From CALMEC01 sp964531025 (GTDB lineage Bacteria > Actinomycetota > Thermoleophilia > Miltoncostaeales > Miltoncostaeaceae), in assembly GCA_964531025.1 (NCBI GenBank), contig CAZHDY010000002.1, forward strand, positions 186,001 to 250,000: 64,000 bases of DNA, in the 5' to 3' direction. A model generated the notes under the pieces. It worked only from the letters and a program-made list of their open reading frames with translations, was not told the DNA's origin and did not search any database. Below are positions 29,786 through 38,211 of this stretch, piece by piece (the first letter of the stretch is position 1; every line of letters begins with the position of its first letter). Both the position numbers and the translations under genes were made by a program.

Positions 29786-31249
29786 TCATTTGGTGCCGTT
29801 CCCGATGGCCGCGACGCGGATCTCGCCGACCGACAGCGACGGATCCGGCTCCAGGCGAAGTCGCTTGCCCGTCTCGGACTCGATGTCGGAGACGCCGAAG
29901 TCGTCGTCGCCGGAGACCAGATCGAGGATGTCCGGGTGCAGTGAGACCGAGAACGCCGTCTCCTTCCGCTCGGCCAGCTTGCGCCGGATCTCGCGGTCCA
30001 CGTTCACCGCCTGGGTCTCGTTGCTTGCGACGACCCCCACCCCACCACAGCACGCGCACTCCTCGGTCATGATCTCGCGAGGACCGTCGCTGATGTTCTG
30101 CCGGGTCATCTCGACCAGCCCCAACGGCGAGATATCGACGACGTACGCCTTGGCGCGATCGCGCTCCAGTGCCGCCTCCAGGGCCTGGCGGACGGCATGG
30201 CGGTTGCGCTGATCGTTCATATCGATGAAGTCGATGATGATCATGCCGCCGATGTCACGCAGACGGAGCTGACGGACGACCTCCTCGGCCGCCTCGAGGT
30301 TCGTCTGGGTGATGGTCTCCTCGAGCGTCGTCTTCCCCCGGCCGACGTTGCGACCGCTGTTGACGTCGATGACCGTCATGGCCTCGGTGTCGTCGATGAT
30401 GAGGTAGCCGCCGGACTTGAGGTCGGCACGCCGCGACAGCGTGGAACGGAGCGCCTTCTCGACACCGTACTTCTCCATGAGCGGCTTGCGGTCGGTGTAG
30501 AAGTGGATGCGCTCAGCGAGCTCCGGCGACGTGCGGCGCAGGAACTCCAGGATCCGCGTGTACTGGGTCTCGTCGTCGATGAGGACCTCGTCCACGTGGT
30601 CGCCGAAGAGGTCGCGGATCACCTTGAGCGACCGGTCGGCCTCGCTGTAGAGGAGGCTCGGTGCCGTGACCTGCTCGGCACGCGCCTGCAGCGCCGCCCA
30701 CAGTCGTCGCAGCGCCTCGACGTCACGGGCGAGCTCCTTCTCGGTGACGCCCGCGGCCTGGGTGCGGACAATGAGCCCTCCCTCGCCCTTGGTCAGCTTC
30801 TTGCAGACCTTGCGGAGACGGTCGCGCTCCTCGTCGTCCAGGCGGCGGCTGACGCCGACCCCGTCGCCGTACGGGACGAAGACGAGGAAGCGCCCCGCCA
30901 GGGACAGCTGCATCGTGAGGCGCGCGCCCTTCGTGCCCATGGGATCCTTGACGGCCTGCACGAGCACGCTGTCGCCCTTCTTCAGCAGGTCGGCGATCAT
31001 GCGCTTGTTCTTGGGCACCCCCATGGCCACGACCTCGTCGACGTGGAGGAAGCCCGACTTGGGGAGTCCGATGTCGATGAAGGCGGCCTCCATGCCGGCC
31101 AGGACGTTGTCGACCTTGGCCTTCCAGACGTGCCCGACGACCGAGCGCCGGCCGCGCCGTTCGATGTGACATTCACTCACCCGATCGCCCTCCGTGATCG
31201 CCACACGCGTTTCGAAGCGGTCGACCGACACGAGTATCCGAGTTTTCAA
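29786..31249 (-). CDS. rng: Ribonuclease E/G family protein
   Basis: A 487-residue RNase E/G. The N-terminal S1 domain ('VDNVLAGMEAAFIDIGLPKSGFLHVDEV') is followed by the DNase I-like catalytic domain with 'MTVIDVNSGRNVGRGKT' and 'GMIIIDFIDMND', which supply the two metal-binding Asp. 'EECACCGGVG' is the zinc-link cysteine pair. It processes rRNA and degrades mRNA. TTG 31249 starts only one base after the stop of the DUF697-like gene, with AAGGA nine to ten bases upstream. Confidence 0.94.
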   Translation of the reverse strand: MKTRILVSVDRFETRVAITEGDRVSECHIERRGRRSVVGHVWKAKVDNVLAGMEAAFIDIGLPKSGFLHVDEVVAMGVPKNKRMIADLLKKGDSVLVQAVKDPMGTKGARLTMQLSLAGRFLVFVPYGDGVGVSRRLDDEERDRLRKVCKKLTKGEGGLIVRTQAAGVTEKELARDVEALRRLWAALQARAEQVTAPSLLYSEADRSLKVIRDLFGDHVDEVLIDDETQYTRILEFLRRTSPELAERIHFYTDRKPLMEKYGVEKALRSTLSRRADLKSGGYLIIDDTEAMTVIDVNSGRNVGRGKTTLEETITQTNLEAAEEVVRQLRLRDIGGMIIIDFIDMNDQRNRHAVRQALEAALERDRAKAYVVDISPLGLVEMTRQNISDGPREIMTEECACCGGVGVVASNETQAVNVDREIRRKLAERKETAFSVSLHPDILDLVSGDDDFGVSDIESETGKRLRLEPDPSLSVGEIRVAAIGNGTK

Positions 31250-31250
31250 A

Positions 31251-32129
31251 TCAGTTGTCCTTGCGTTTCTTCAATGCTCCGGCCAGGGCCGAAGCGAGTC
31301 CGTCCAGCGGCTGATCGGCGCGGTCGCCGGCCGTGGTGAAGTACTTTCGAGCGGCTTCGCCGAGCACCCGGGTGCCGGTGTAGGCGACGCCCGCACGCAC
31401 GGCGAACGCTCCGACCGGAAGAACCCGCGCGGCCCGGCGGGCGACCGCCCGCCAACCGAATGCCGATGCCACCACACCCCCGACCTCGAGGCCCCGTCGC
31501 ACGTCGAGCGGACGTCCGTACATCGAGGCGAGCTGCGCGATGAGGCGCACCTGCAGGGCGGCGATGATCGGCAGCTGGGTGCCGGGGACGATCCCGGCGG
31601 CACCGACCCCACCGGCGCGCCGCGCCGCCTGGTTTACCAGCGCCTCGCCGACAGCCGGGCGCAGCGCAGGGTGGTTGCGGGCCGCAGCGACCGCATCGTC
31701 GCCGAGAAGCGTGGCGACCGACGCGAGGATGAACTCGGCGTCGTCCAACGACCGCACCTGGGCGATGTTGGAGAGCGCGAGCGGCGGGTGACTCAAGAGA
31801 AGCCGTTCGATGTCCCCGGCCGCGCCGGCCTCGGCGGCGATCAGGATGATGACCCGACGTCCCTGCCGCTTGGCGCGTGCAAGGACGGTGGCGGCAAGCG
31901 TGGGGTCGTGCCCCTCGATGGCCACGTAGACGAGGGGGCCGTCGTGGGCGTCCACCGCCGACGCGTCATCCACGTCGAGCAGGCCCCGGATCACCGCGGT
32001 GGCGGCGGGATCACCGTCGATGACGCTGATGCCCAGGTCCGCACCCGAGTCGCGTTCGACGCCGCGGACGGCGTTCACGAACGGCTTCACGGCTCCGGCG
32101 CCCTTGGCCAGTGAACGTAGGGCTCCCAT
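31251..32129 (-). CDS. DUF697-like membrane-associated protein
   Basis: A 292-residue protein of unknown function. The N-terminal half resembles a nucleotide-binding alpha/beta fold without a P-loop ('GPLVYVAIEGHDP', 'RRVIILIAAEAGAAGDIERLL'). The C-terminal half has the Gly/Ala-rich helices of the DUF697 group ('AAGIVPGTQLPIIAALQVRLIAQLASMYG', 'VLPVGAFAVRAGVAYTGTRVLGEAARKYF'). DUF697 proteins are often linked to GTPases and the envelope. It lies between rodA and rng and is probably co-transcribed with rng. Confidence 0.75.
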   Translation of the reverse strand: MGALRSLAKGAGAVKPFVNAVRGVERDSGADLGISVIDGDPAATAVIRGLLDVDDASAVDAHDGPLVYVAIEGHDPTLAATVLARAKRQGRRVIILIAAEAGAAGDIERLLLSHPPLALSNIAQVRSLDDAEFILASVATLLGDDAVAAARNHPALRPAVGEALVNQAARRAGGVGAAGIVPGTQLPIIAALQVRLIAQLASMYGRPLDVRRGLEVGGVVASAFGWRAVARRAARVLPVGAFAVRAGVAYTGTRVLGEAARKYFTTAGDRADQPLDGLASALAGALKKRKDN

Positions 32130-32214
32130 TGGCTGTGTCCGGTTCTCCTTGGTGGACGAGATCGTCGATCGTCACACCAGGATAGTGGTGCGCGCCGATG
32201 GCGCGTCGCGAGAT

Positions 32215-32252
32215 GGTGGGTGGATTCTCCGGGATCGTGGAATCAACACCTA
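32215..32252 (-). repeat. Short stop-codon hairpin after rodA (R1-related)
   Basis: On the minus strand the rodA stop reads TAG and continues GTGTTGATTCCACGATC, closely matching the left arm of R1. It pairs with GAATCCACCCACC after a 12-nt loop (arms 32240-32250 and 32215-32227, one bulge). The last G of the stop codon is the first base of the stem. Probably also the rodA terminator. Confidence 0.7.
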
Positions 32253-33371
32253 CACCGGCGCGACGACACTGCGGCGGTGGATGCGGAGCAGGATGCCGAT
32301 GGCGATCAGATTGGTGAGCGTGTGGCTTCCGCCGTAGCTGACGAAGGGCAGCGGGATTCCGGTGATGGGCATGATCGTCACGTTCATCCCGATGTTCACG
32401 AAGGCCTGGAACGTGAACATGGTGGCGATCCCGCCCGCCACGAGCTGTTCGAAGAGGGTCGGCGCACGTGACACGAGCCTGAGGGTGCGCCAGATCAACA
32501 CCCCGAACACCAGCATGAGCAGGGTGACCCCGACGAAACCGTAGATCTCGGCCGTGGACGCGAAGATGAAGTCGGTGTGGTGCTCCGGGAGCAGGTCGTT
32601 GCGTACCTGTGTCGCGCCCTCGGGGCCGGTTCCGGTGGCGCCGCCATGACCCACGGCGGTGCGTGCCTGGCGGGTCTGGAATCCGGTGTCGTTGGGGTCG
32701 GCGTTCGAGTCGATGAAGCTGGTGAGCCGGTCCATCTGGTAGTCCTGCAGCACCGTCACTCCGGCCGCGGGAAGTACCCAGATCGCGAGTACCGCCAGCA
32801 CGGCGATCGCCCCCGCCGCACCGGCGAAGAACCGGCCGGGTACCCCGGCGAAGAACAGGATGCCGATGGTGATGGCGGCGTACACCAGCGACGTGCCGAG
32901 GTCGGGCTGGAGGAAGACGATGGCCGTGGGGACGGCCGCGACCCCGAGCACGAACAGGCTGAAGTTCAGTGACTCGATGGATTTCCAGCGCTCCTGCACA
33001 AGAGCGGCGAGGAGCAGCACCATGGCCACCTTCCCCACCTCCGACGGCTGGAACTGGAAGAAGCCGAGGTCCACCCAGCGGGTCGACCCGCGGCGTGTCT
33101 GCCCGACGGCGAGCACGACCGCCACGGACGCGATGAGGACGCCCCAGATGACGAAGGGCCGGCGTGACAGGGGTTCGAGGTCGATGGCCATCGCCGCGGC
33201 CATGAGCCCCAGGCCGACGGCGACGAAGATGAGCTGACGGGTGAAGAAGAACTCGGGGTCACCCGTGATGTCGTCGCGGGTCGTGATCCGCACCATGTAG
33301 ATGCCGAATCCGCAGAGCGCCAGCACGGAGCCCAGCATGATCCAGTCCATGCGGGCGATGATCACCCGCAC
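32250..33371 (-). CDS. rodA: RodA, SEDS-family peptidoglycan glycosyltransferase
   Basis: A 373-residue, ten-helix SEDS protein that polymerises lipid II for cell elongation with PBP2. Markers are 'GSTRWVDLGFFQFQPSEVGKVAMVL', 'FLQPDLGTSLVY' with the catalytic-region Asp, 'PEHHTDFIFASTAEIYGFVG' and 'GIPLPFVSYGGSHTLTNLIAIGIL'. GTG 33371 is the first usual start, but the frame is open to a CTG at 33419 that overlaps the mrdA stop as CTGA and would add 'STATTRQPVGWGLHR', a typical RodA N-terminus. It follows mrdA in the mre operon. Confidence 0.95.
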   Translation of the reverse strand: MRVIIARMDWIMLGSVLALCGFGIYMVRITTRDDITGDPEFFFTRQLIFVAVGLGLMAAAMAIDLEPLSRRPFVIWGVLIASVAVVLAVGQTRRGSTRWVDLGFFQFQPSEVGKVAMVLLLAALVQERWKSIESLNFSLFVLGVAAVPTAIVFLQPDLGTSLVYAAITIGILFFAGVPGRFFAGAAGAIAVLAVLAIWVLPAAGVTVLQDYQMDRLTSFIDSNADPNDTGFQTRQARTAVGHGGATGTGPEGATQVRNDLLPEHHTDFIFASTAEIYGFVGVTLLMLVFGVLIWRTLRLVSRAPTLFEQLVAGGIATMFTFQAFVNIGMNVTIMPITGIPLPFVSYGGSHTLTNLIAIGILLRIHRRSVVAPV

Positions 33372-33415
33372 ACGGTGCAGCCCCCATCCGACGGGTTGAC
33401 GTGTCGTCGCGGTGC

Positions 33416-35446
33416 TCAGTCGACCGAGTCCCGTTCAGAGCCGTCACCGCACAGCGTGGGGTCACGTTTGGTGGCAACCGCTATGGCGCGACAGGCGACG
33501 GGTGCGGCGACCGCCCCACCGGTGCCGGTCGAGTACTCGACGATGACGGCGACGACGTACTCGGGATGGTCGCCGGGCCCGTATCCCACGAACCACGCGT
33601 GGTCGTGCGCGGCGTCGCCGGACTCGGCCGTCCCGGTCTTGCCGTCCGCCAACCGGGGGAACGCTCCGAAGACGTTGACGGCGGTCCCCTCGGTGCTGTT
33701 GGTGACGCGATAGAGACCGTCCTTGACGGCGTCGAGGTTCGCCGGAGCGATCGGCGGAAGGGACGACGTGCGCAGCCCGCGCGCGAGGTCGGCCGTCTTC
33801 TGCCCGCTGGCCGGGTCCCAAGCCTCTTTCGCGATGTGGGGGGTCACCAGCGTGCCGCCGTTGGCGATCGCCGCGTACACCCGCGCCATCTGAAGGGGCG
33901 TGGCCTTGAGGTCGCCCTGCCCCACGGACATGTTGACGGTGTCACCCTTCCGCCACTTGTCCCAGGTCGTCTTCTGGTCGGGAGTATCGGGACCGAGGTT
34001 CTGGGCCTTCCAGAGACGGTCTGGGTTCACACCGGCGAACTCGCCGGGGAGGTCGATTCCGGTTCTCTGGCCCAGCCCGAAGTGCTGCGCCCATTCGTAG
34101 AGCTTGGTGTGGCCGCTCAACTGGTTGCGCTTGCTGGTCCGTTCGATGAGATACGACCCCAGCTGGTAGAAGTAGGTGTCGCTCGACAGGGCGATGGCGC
34201 GGTTGAGCTGCAGGCTCCCCTGCTCCTGTCCCCGGAAGTTCCGGAAGACCGTGCCGAAGAGCTTCACCTCCTTCGGGGAGTTCAGGTACGTCTCGGGTGT
34301 GATCATTCCGGCCTGCAGCGCGGCGATCGCCGTGACGGGCTTGAACGTCGAAGCCGGGTAGTAGGCCCACAGGGCCCGGTTTCGTCCCGGCGGACGTGGG
34401 TTCACCTTCTTGTCCGCGTTCATCATCTTCACCGCGGGCGTCTGACGGCCGCTCGAGAGGTCGGCGATGGGGATCTGCGGGTACGACACGAGCGCGGTGA
34501 TCTCACCGGTGTCGGTCTTCATGACGACTCCGGCGCCGCCCTCGATCCCCGAGGTCTCCACCTTCTCGCGCAGGGCCTCGGCGAGTTCCTTCTGGACGTC
34601 GTAGTCGATGGAGGTCACGATCGTCGCACCGGGCTTGGCCGGGCGCTCGGAGAGGATGCCCCGCTGGGTGGGCTCGCCCATGACGTCGACCTCGACCCGG
34701 CGCTCACCGTCCGTTCCGCGCAGGTAGGGCTCGTACTTGCTCTCAAGCCCCTGGATGCCGACGATCGCGTCGTTGCGGTACCCCTGCCGCAGATAGGAGT
34801 CGGCGCGCTCGGCGGGGATCTGTCCCACCCAGCCCAGCACATGCGAGATGTACTTGCCGTCGTCCAGATACGCCCGACGCTGGGTGCGCTCCAGCCGGAG
34901 CCCGGGGAACTCGTCCAGGCGCTCGCTGAGGGCGAAGAAGAGATCGCTGTTCGGATCGATGTCGGCCTTCAGCACGACCGACTTGTAGCGCAGCTTCTTC
35001 TGCCCGTTGATCATGAGGTTCTGCAGGCGCGTGGGGTTCTCTCCCAGCGCGTTGGCGATCCGGGTGAGGGTGCGCTTGCCGGTGTCCGAGATGGTGACGG
35101 TCTTGCCCGTCGGATCGAGGCTCACCCCCAGATCCTGGGGCAGGGCGACGAGGTCGAGCGCCAGCTCGCTCTGCGCCAGCTTCTTGCCGTTGCGGTCCCG
35201 GATCTCGCCGCGCGGCGCCGGGATGTTGATGGTGCGGACGGTGTTCGCGCTGGCCTGCGCCTGCGAGTCGGACGCCCCGATCACCTGCAGGAACCACAGG
35301 CGGAGGGTGAGGATTCCGAGGAGCACCAAGGCGATGGATCCGAACAGGGCGATCCGCCGCGCGGTGCGCGGGTTCATCGGGTGTCCCATGCCCGGCGTCC
35401 GTCCGCGCGATGCCTCGGGCTGCGTGATGCGTGGCCCCTCGCTCAT
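33416..35446 (-). CDS. mrdA: Penicillin-binding protein 2 (elongasome transpeptidase)
   Basis: A 676-residue class B PBP. A single N-terminal membrane anchor (about residues 31-55) precedes the pedestal domain ('RGEIRDRNGKKLA') and the transpeptidase domain with S-T-F-K (near 365), SSD in place of SxN (near 420, 'LSSDTYFYQLG') and K-T-G (near 601, 'LADGKTGTAES'). It cross-links peptidoglycan in the lateral wall with RodA. ATG 35446, ten bases after mreD. Confidence 0.96.
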   Translation of the reverse strand: MSEGPRITQPEASRGRTPGMGHPMNPRTARRIALFGSIALVLLGILTLRLWFLQVIGASDSQAQASANTVRTINIPAPRGEIRDRNGKKLAQSELALDLVALPQDLGVSLDPTGKTVTISDTGKRTLTRIANALGENPTRLQNLMINGQKKLRYKSVVLKADIDPNSDLFFALSERLDEFPGLRLERTQRRAYLDDGKYISHVLGWVGQIPAERADSYLRQGYRNDAIVGIQGLESKYEPYLRGTDGERRVEVDVMGEPTQRGILSERPAKPGATIVTSIDYDVQKELAEALREKVETSGIEGGAGVVMKTDTGEITALVSYPQIPIADLSSGRQTPAVKMMNADKKVNPRPPGRNRALWAYYPASTFKPVTAIAALQAGMITPETYLNSPKEVKLFGTVFRNFRGQEQGSLQLNRAIALSSDTYFYQLGSYLIERTSKRNQLSGHTKLYEWAQHFGLGQRTGIDLPGEFAGVNPDRLWKAQNLGPDTPDQKTTWDKWRKGDTVNMSVGQGDLKATPLQMARVYAAIANGGTLVTPHIAKEAWDPASGQKTADLARGLRTSSLPPIAPANLDAVKDGLYRVTNSTEGTAVNVFGAFPRLADGKTGTAESGDAAHDHAWFVGYGPGDHPEYVVAVIVEYSTGTGGAVAAPVACRAIAVATKRDPTLCGDGSERDSVD

Positions 35447-35456
35447 CCGATGATCC

Positions 35457-36029
35457 TCATGACGGCATCATCCCCGGTTCGATCACCTGCCGGGAACCCA
35501 GCAGTCGGCGTGCGACCCACCACACGACGGCGGCGAGCACCGGTGCGAACACCATCTGGGGCCCGACGAGGTCCGCCACGATGTCGGGGATGGACGGCCC
35601 GTCCCCGCGGAGCGCCTGCACCGAGCCGACCCAGAAGGGCACCAGGCCGGTCGCGACCGTCGCGACCAGGAGGAAGAGCCACCAGGTGGGCTCGTCGGGT
35701 GCGGTCGCGTAGCGACCGCACCAGGCCCCGATGGCCACACCGGCGAGGGCGACCACCCCGAGCGTGTCGCCGGGGAGCATGAGCTCGACGCCCACCCCGC
35801 CGACGAACCCGCCGACCGCACCGGCAACGACGCCCCGGTACATGCCGAGCGCCACAACGGCGACGATCATGAGATCGGGGACCGCACGGAGGTCACCGAT
35901 CTCGATCCGCTGGATCAGGATCACCTGGATCGCGACCGCGGCTCCCAGGAAGACCACGGCACTCCAGAGCGCGGATCGGATCCAGGGTTCCGGATCCTCC
36001 GGAAGGGCCGGTCTACCCCACCTTGGCAC
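35457..36029 (-). CDS. mreD: Rod shape-determining protein MreD
   Basis: A 190-residue, mostly hydrophobic protein with five to six membrane segments, weakly conserved as usual for MreD. 'DLMIVAVVALGMYRGVVAGAVGGFVGGV' matches the family core, and the place between mreC and mrdA is decisive. GTG 36029 lies inside the end of mreC, a 17-bp overlap. Confidence 0.88.
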   Translation of the reverse strand: MPRWGRPALPEDPEPWIRSALWSAVVFLGAAVAIQVILIQRIEIGDLRAVPDLMIVAVVALGMYRGVVAGAVGGFVGGVGVELMLPGDTLGVVALAGVAIGAWCGRYATAPDEPTWWLFLLVATVATGLVPFWVGSVQALRGDGPSIPDIVADLVGPQMVFAPVLAAVVWWVARRLLGSRQVIEPGMMPS

Positions 36030-36966
36030 GGCTGATCGCCTCAGGGCTCTTGGGGATGAGGATCGTCAGGGTCTCGAGCTCCTGCGGGTCGCGGAACGGC
36101 TTCACCTGCACCGTCCATGAGCTGTTCATGGCGGCCTGGCCGAAGTTCGTGACGTAACCGATGAGAAGCCCCGGGGGATACGGTGACGACAGTGTCTGCA
36201 CCCCGGCGCTCCGTGTGACGATGCGATCCCCGTTCTCGATGGAGACCTTGACGGGGACGTCCGTCAGGATGAGATCACCGGACGAGTTGGCCCGCAGGAG
36301 CCCCAGGGGAACCACGTCCTTGCCGTCGAGCAGCGACGCCGCCACGGACTGGGAGGTGTCGGTGATGAAGGTGACCCGCGCGGAGTTGCGATCGACGCGC
36401 GTCACCCGGCCGATCAGGGCGCCGAAGGTCGGCTGGCCGTTCACAACGCGTGCCGGGACGAATGCCAGTGAGTTCAGGACGATCCCGTCGCCTGAGCCCT
36501 TGTCGATACGTGCCGACTGTCGTGTCTCGTACATCGGTCGGGACCGCACGCGGGCCGTGGTGATCTCGTACGCATCCCTCAGAGACGCATTCCCCTCAAG
36601 ATCGATCTTCGCGGCCTGTTGCTCGAGATACTCGTCGCTCATCCTCTCGTTGTTCGCGAGACGGGCGTTCTCGGCACGGAGACCCTCGACCTCCTCACGG
36701 AGCCGATCGCGCTCGTTCGCCGCGGAGCGCGAGTCGCGGATCCATCCGACAAGGTTCTGGAACGGACGGATGGCCGCCGACGCCGCACCCTGCACCGGGT
36801 TGACGATGTCGGTGACCGTGCCCTTCACGCTGTGGAGGAACCCGCCCTCGCCCTCACGGAAGAACGACGTGAGCATGAGCACGCAGACCACGAGCAGGCA
36901 GATGACCACGCCGCGGCGCATGGCGATGCGCCGCCGTGAGATGCGTGACGCCCCCTGCGCCTCCAT
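36013..36966 (-). CDS. mreC: Rod shape-determining protein MreC
   Basis: About 317 residues from ATG 36966 (start uncertain, no Shine-Dalgarno). A short basic N-terminus and one helix ('VVICLLVVCVLMLTSFF') lead to a coiled coil ('ERDRLREEVEGLRAENARLANNE') and the two beta barrels of MreC ('RSARIDKGSGDGI', 'LIGRVTRVDRNSARVTFITD'). It links cytosolic MreB to the periplasmic synthases. It lies directly after mreB and overlaps mreD. Confidence 0.93.
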   Translation of the reverse strand: MEAQGASRISRRRIAMRRGVVICLLVVCVLMLTSFFREGEGGFLHSVKGTVTDIVNPVQGAASAAIRPFQNLVGWIRDSRSAANERDRLREEVEGLRAENARLANNERMSDEYLEQQAAKIDLEGNASLRDAYEITTARVRSRPMYETRQSARIDKGSGDGIVLNSLAFVPARVVNGQPTFGALIGRVTRVDRNSARVTFITDTSQSVAASLLDGKDVVPLGLLRANSSGDLILTDVPVKVSIENGDRIVTRSAGVQTLSSPYPPGLLIGYVTNFGQAAMNSSWTVQVKPFRDPQELETLTILIPKSPEAISRAKVG

Positions 36967-37018
36967 GGTGCGCGGCGAGACGTTCCCGCTCGCGCCATCC
37001 GGGCGCTGTGGCCCGTCG

Positions 37019-38086
37019 CTAATACTGCGGTCGCCTGGCTCGTTTGTTGCCACCGGACGACTTGCGCATGACTTCGAACTCTTCCAGCGCACGACCGGAC
37101 CCGACGGCCACGCAGGTGAGCGGCGACTCGGCCACGTGGATCGGCATCTCGGTCTCGCGGCGCAGGCGCTCGTCCAGCCCCTGGAGCAACGACCCGCCGC
37201 CCGCCAGCATGATGCCGCGGTCCATGATGTCGGATGCGAGCTCCGGCGGGGTCTTGTCGAGCGTGCTCTTCACGGCGTCGATGATGGCCTGGAGCGGCTC
37301 TTCGAGGGCGATGCGCACATCCTCTGACGAAAGCACGACCGTCTTCGGAAGGCCAGTGATCATGTCGCGCCCACGGATCTCCGCCTGGACCTCTTCCGCC
37401 AGCGGGTAGGCGGATCCGATCTCCAGCTTCACCTCCTCGGCGGTCTGGGTGCCGATCATCAGCTTGTGCTCGCGCTTGGTGTAGTTGATGATCGCGTCGT
37501 CCAGCTCGTCACCGCCCACCCGCACGGACTGCGCCACGACGATGCCGCCGAGCGAGATCACGGCGACCTCGCTGGTGCCTCCCCCGATGTCGACGACCAT
37601 GCTCCCGGTCGGTTCGGCGACGGGAAGACCGGCCCCGATGGCCGCGGCCATGGGCTCCTCGATGAGCTGGGCCTCGCGCGCACCGGCCGAGTAGGTCGCC
37701 TCGACGACCGCGCGCTTCTCGACCCCGGTCACGCCGGAGGGCACGCAGACCACCACGCGCGGGTGCGCCCAGCGGTTCTGGTGAACCTTGCGGATGAAGT
37801 GCTTGAGCATCTGCTCGGTCACGTCGAAGTCGGCGATGACGCCGTCCTTCAGCGGGCGGATGGCGCTGATGTTGCCCGGCGTACGGCCCAGCATGCGCTT
37901 CGCCTCGATGCCGACGGCATGCACCTCGTTGCTGCGGTGGTCGATCGCCACCACGGACGGTTCCGACAGCACGATGCCCCGGCCACGGACGTACACCAGG
38001 GTGTTCGCCGTCCCCAGGTCCACCGCCATGTCACGACCGCCGAATCCGGTCAGATACCCCCAAAGCCCGATGGCCGTTCCTCCCAC
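37019..38086 (-). CDS. mreB: Rod shape-determining protein MreB (bacterial actin)
   Basis: A bacterial actin of 355 residues. 'RDMAVDLGTANTLVYVRGRGIVL' is the phosphate-1 loop, 'VVDIGGGTSEVAVISLGGIV' phosphate-2 and 'IMLAGGGSLLQGLDERL' the adenosine motif. It directs lateral wall synthesis, so the cell is expected to be a rod. The GTG at 38086 is the first usual start. Five codons later an ATC (38071) has GGGAGGA six bases upstream and would begin IGLWGYLTGFGGRD, nearer to the normal MreB N-terminus, so the true start may be the ATC. First gene of mreBCD-mrdA-rodA. Confidence 0.96.
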   Translation of the reverse strand: MGGTAIGLWGYLTGFGGRDMAVDLGTANTLVYVRGRGIVLSEPSVVAIDHRSNEVHAVGIEAKRMLGRTPGNISAIRPLKDGVIADFDVTEQMLKHFIRKVHQNRWAHPRVVVCVPSGVTGVEKRAVVEATYSAGAREAQLIEEPMAAAIGAGLPVAEPTGSMVVDIGGGTSEVAVISLGGIVVAQSVRVGGDELDDAIINYTKREHKLMIGTQTAEEVKLEIGSAYPLAEEVQAEIRGRDMITGLPKTVVLSSEDVRIALEEPLQAIIDAVKSTLDKTPPELASDIMDRGIMLAGGGSLLQGLDERLRRETEMPIHVAESPLTCVAVGSGRALEEFEVMRKSSGGNKRARRPQY

Positions 38087-38113
38087 GCGCGTCCGACTCC
38101 AGCCAGATGCAGG

Positions 38114-38142
38114 AGATTAGCGCCACCCGCCACCCTGGCCAA
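38114..38142 (-). promoter_or_regulatory. Promoter of the mre operon
   Basis: On the minus strand TTGGCC (38137-38142), a 17-bp spacer and TAATCT (38114-38119) make a good housekeeping promoter. Transcription should start near 38107, about 20 bases before the mreB GTG. Confidence 0.75.
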
Positions 38143-38143
38143 C

Positions 38144-38180
38144 TGCAATCGTTGCAGGTGTTTGCGCTGCATCTTGCAAG
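38144..38180. promoter_or_regulatory. TTGCA/TGCAA palindrome cluster upstream of the mreB -35
   Basis: TGCAA-tcg-TTGCA (38144-38156) is a perfect 13-bp palindrome two bases from the -35. A second unit TGCA-tc-TTGCA lies at 38168-38178. The spacing between the two TTGCA ends is 22 bp, two helical turns. This looks like an operator for an unidentified regulator of the mre operon. Confidence 0.5.
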
Positions 38181-38211
38181 AGTTCAGGGACGTTCGCCCC
38201 GATGGTCGCGG

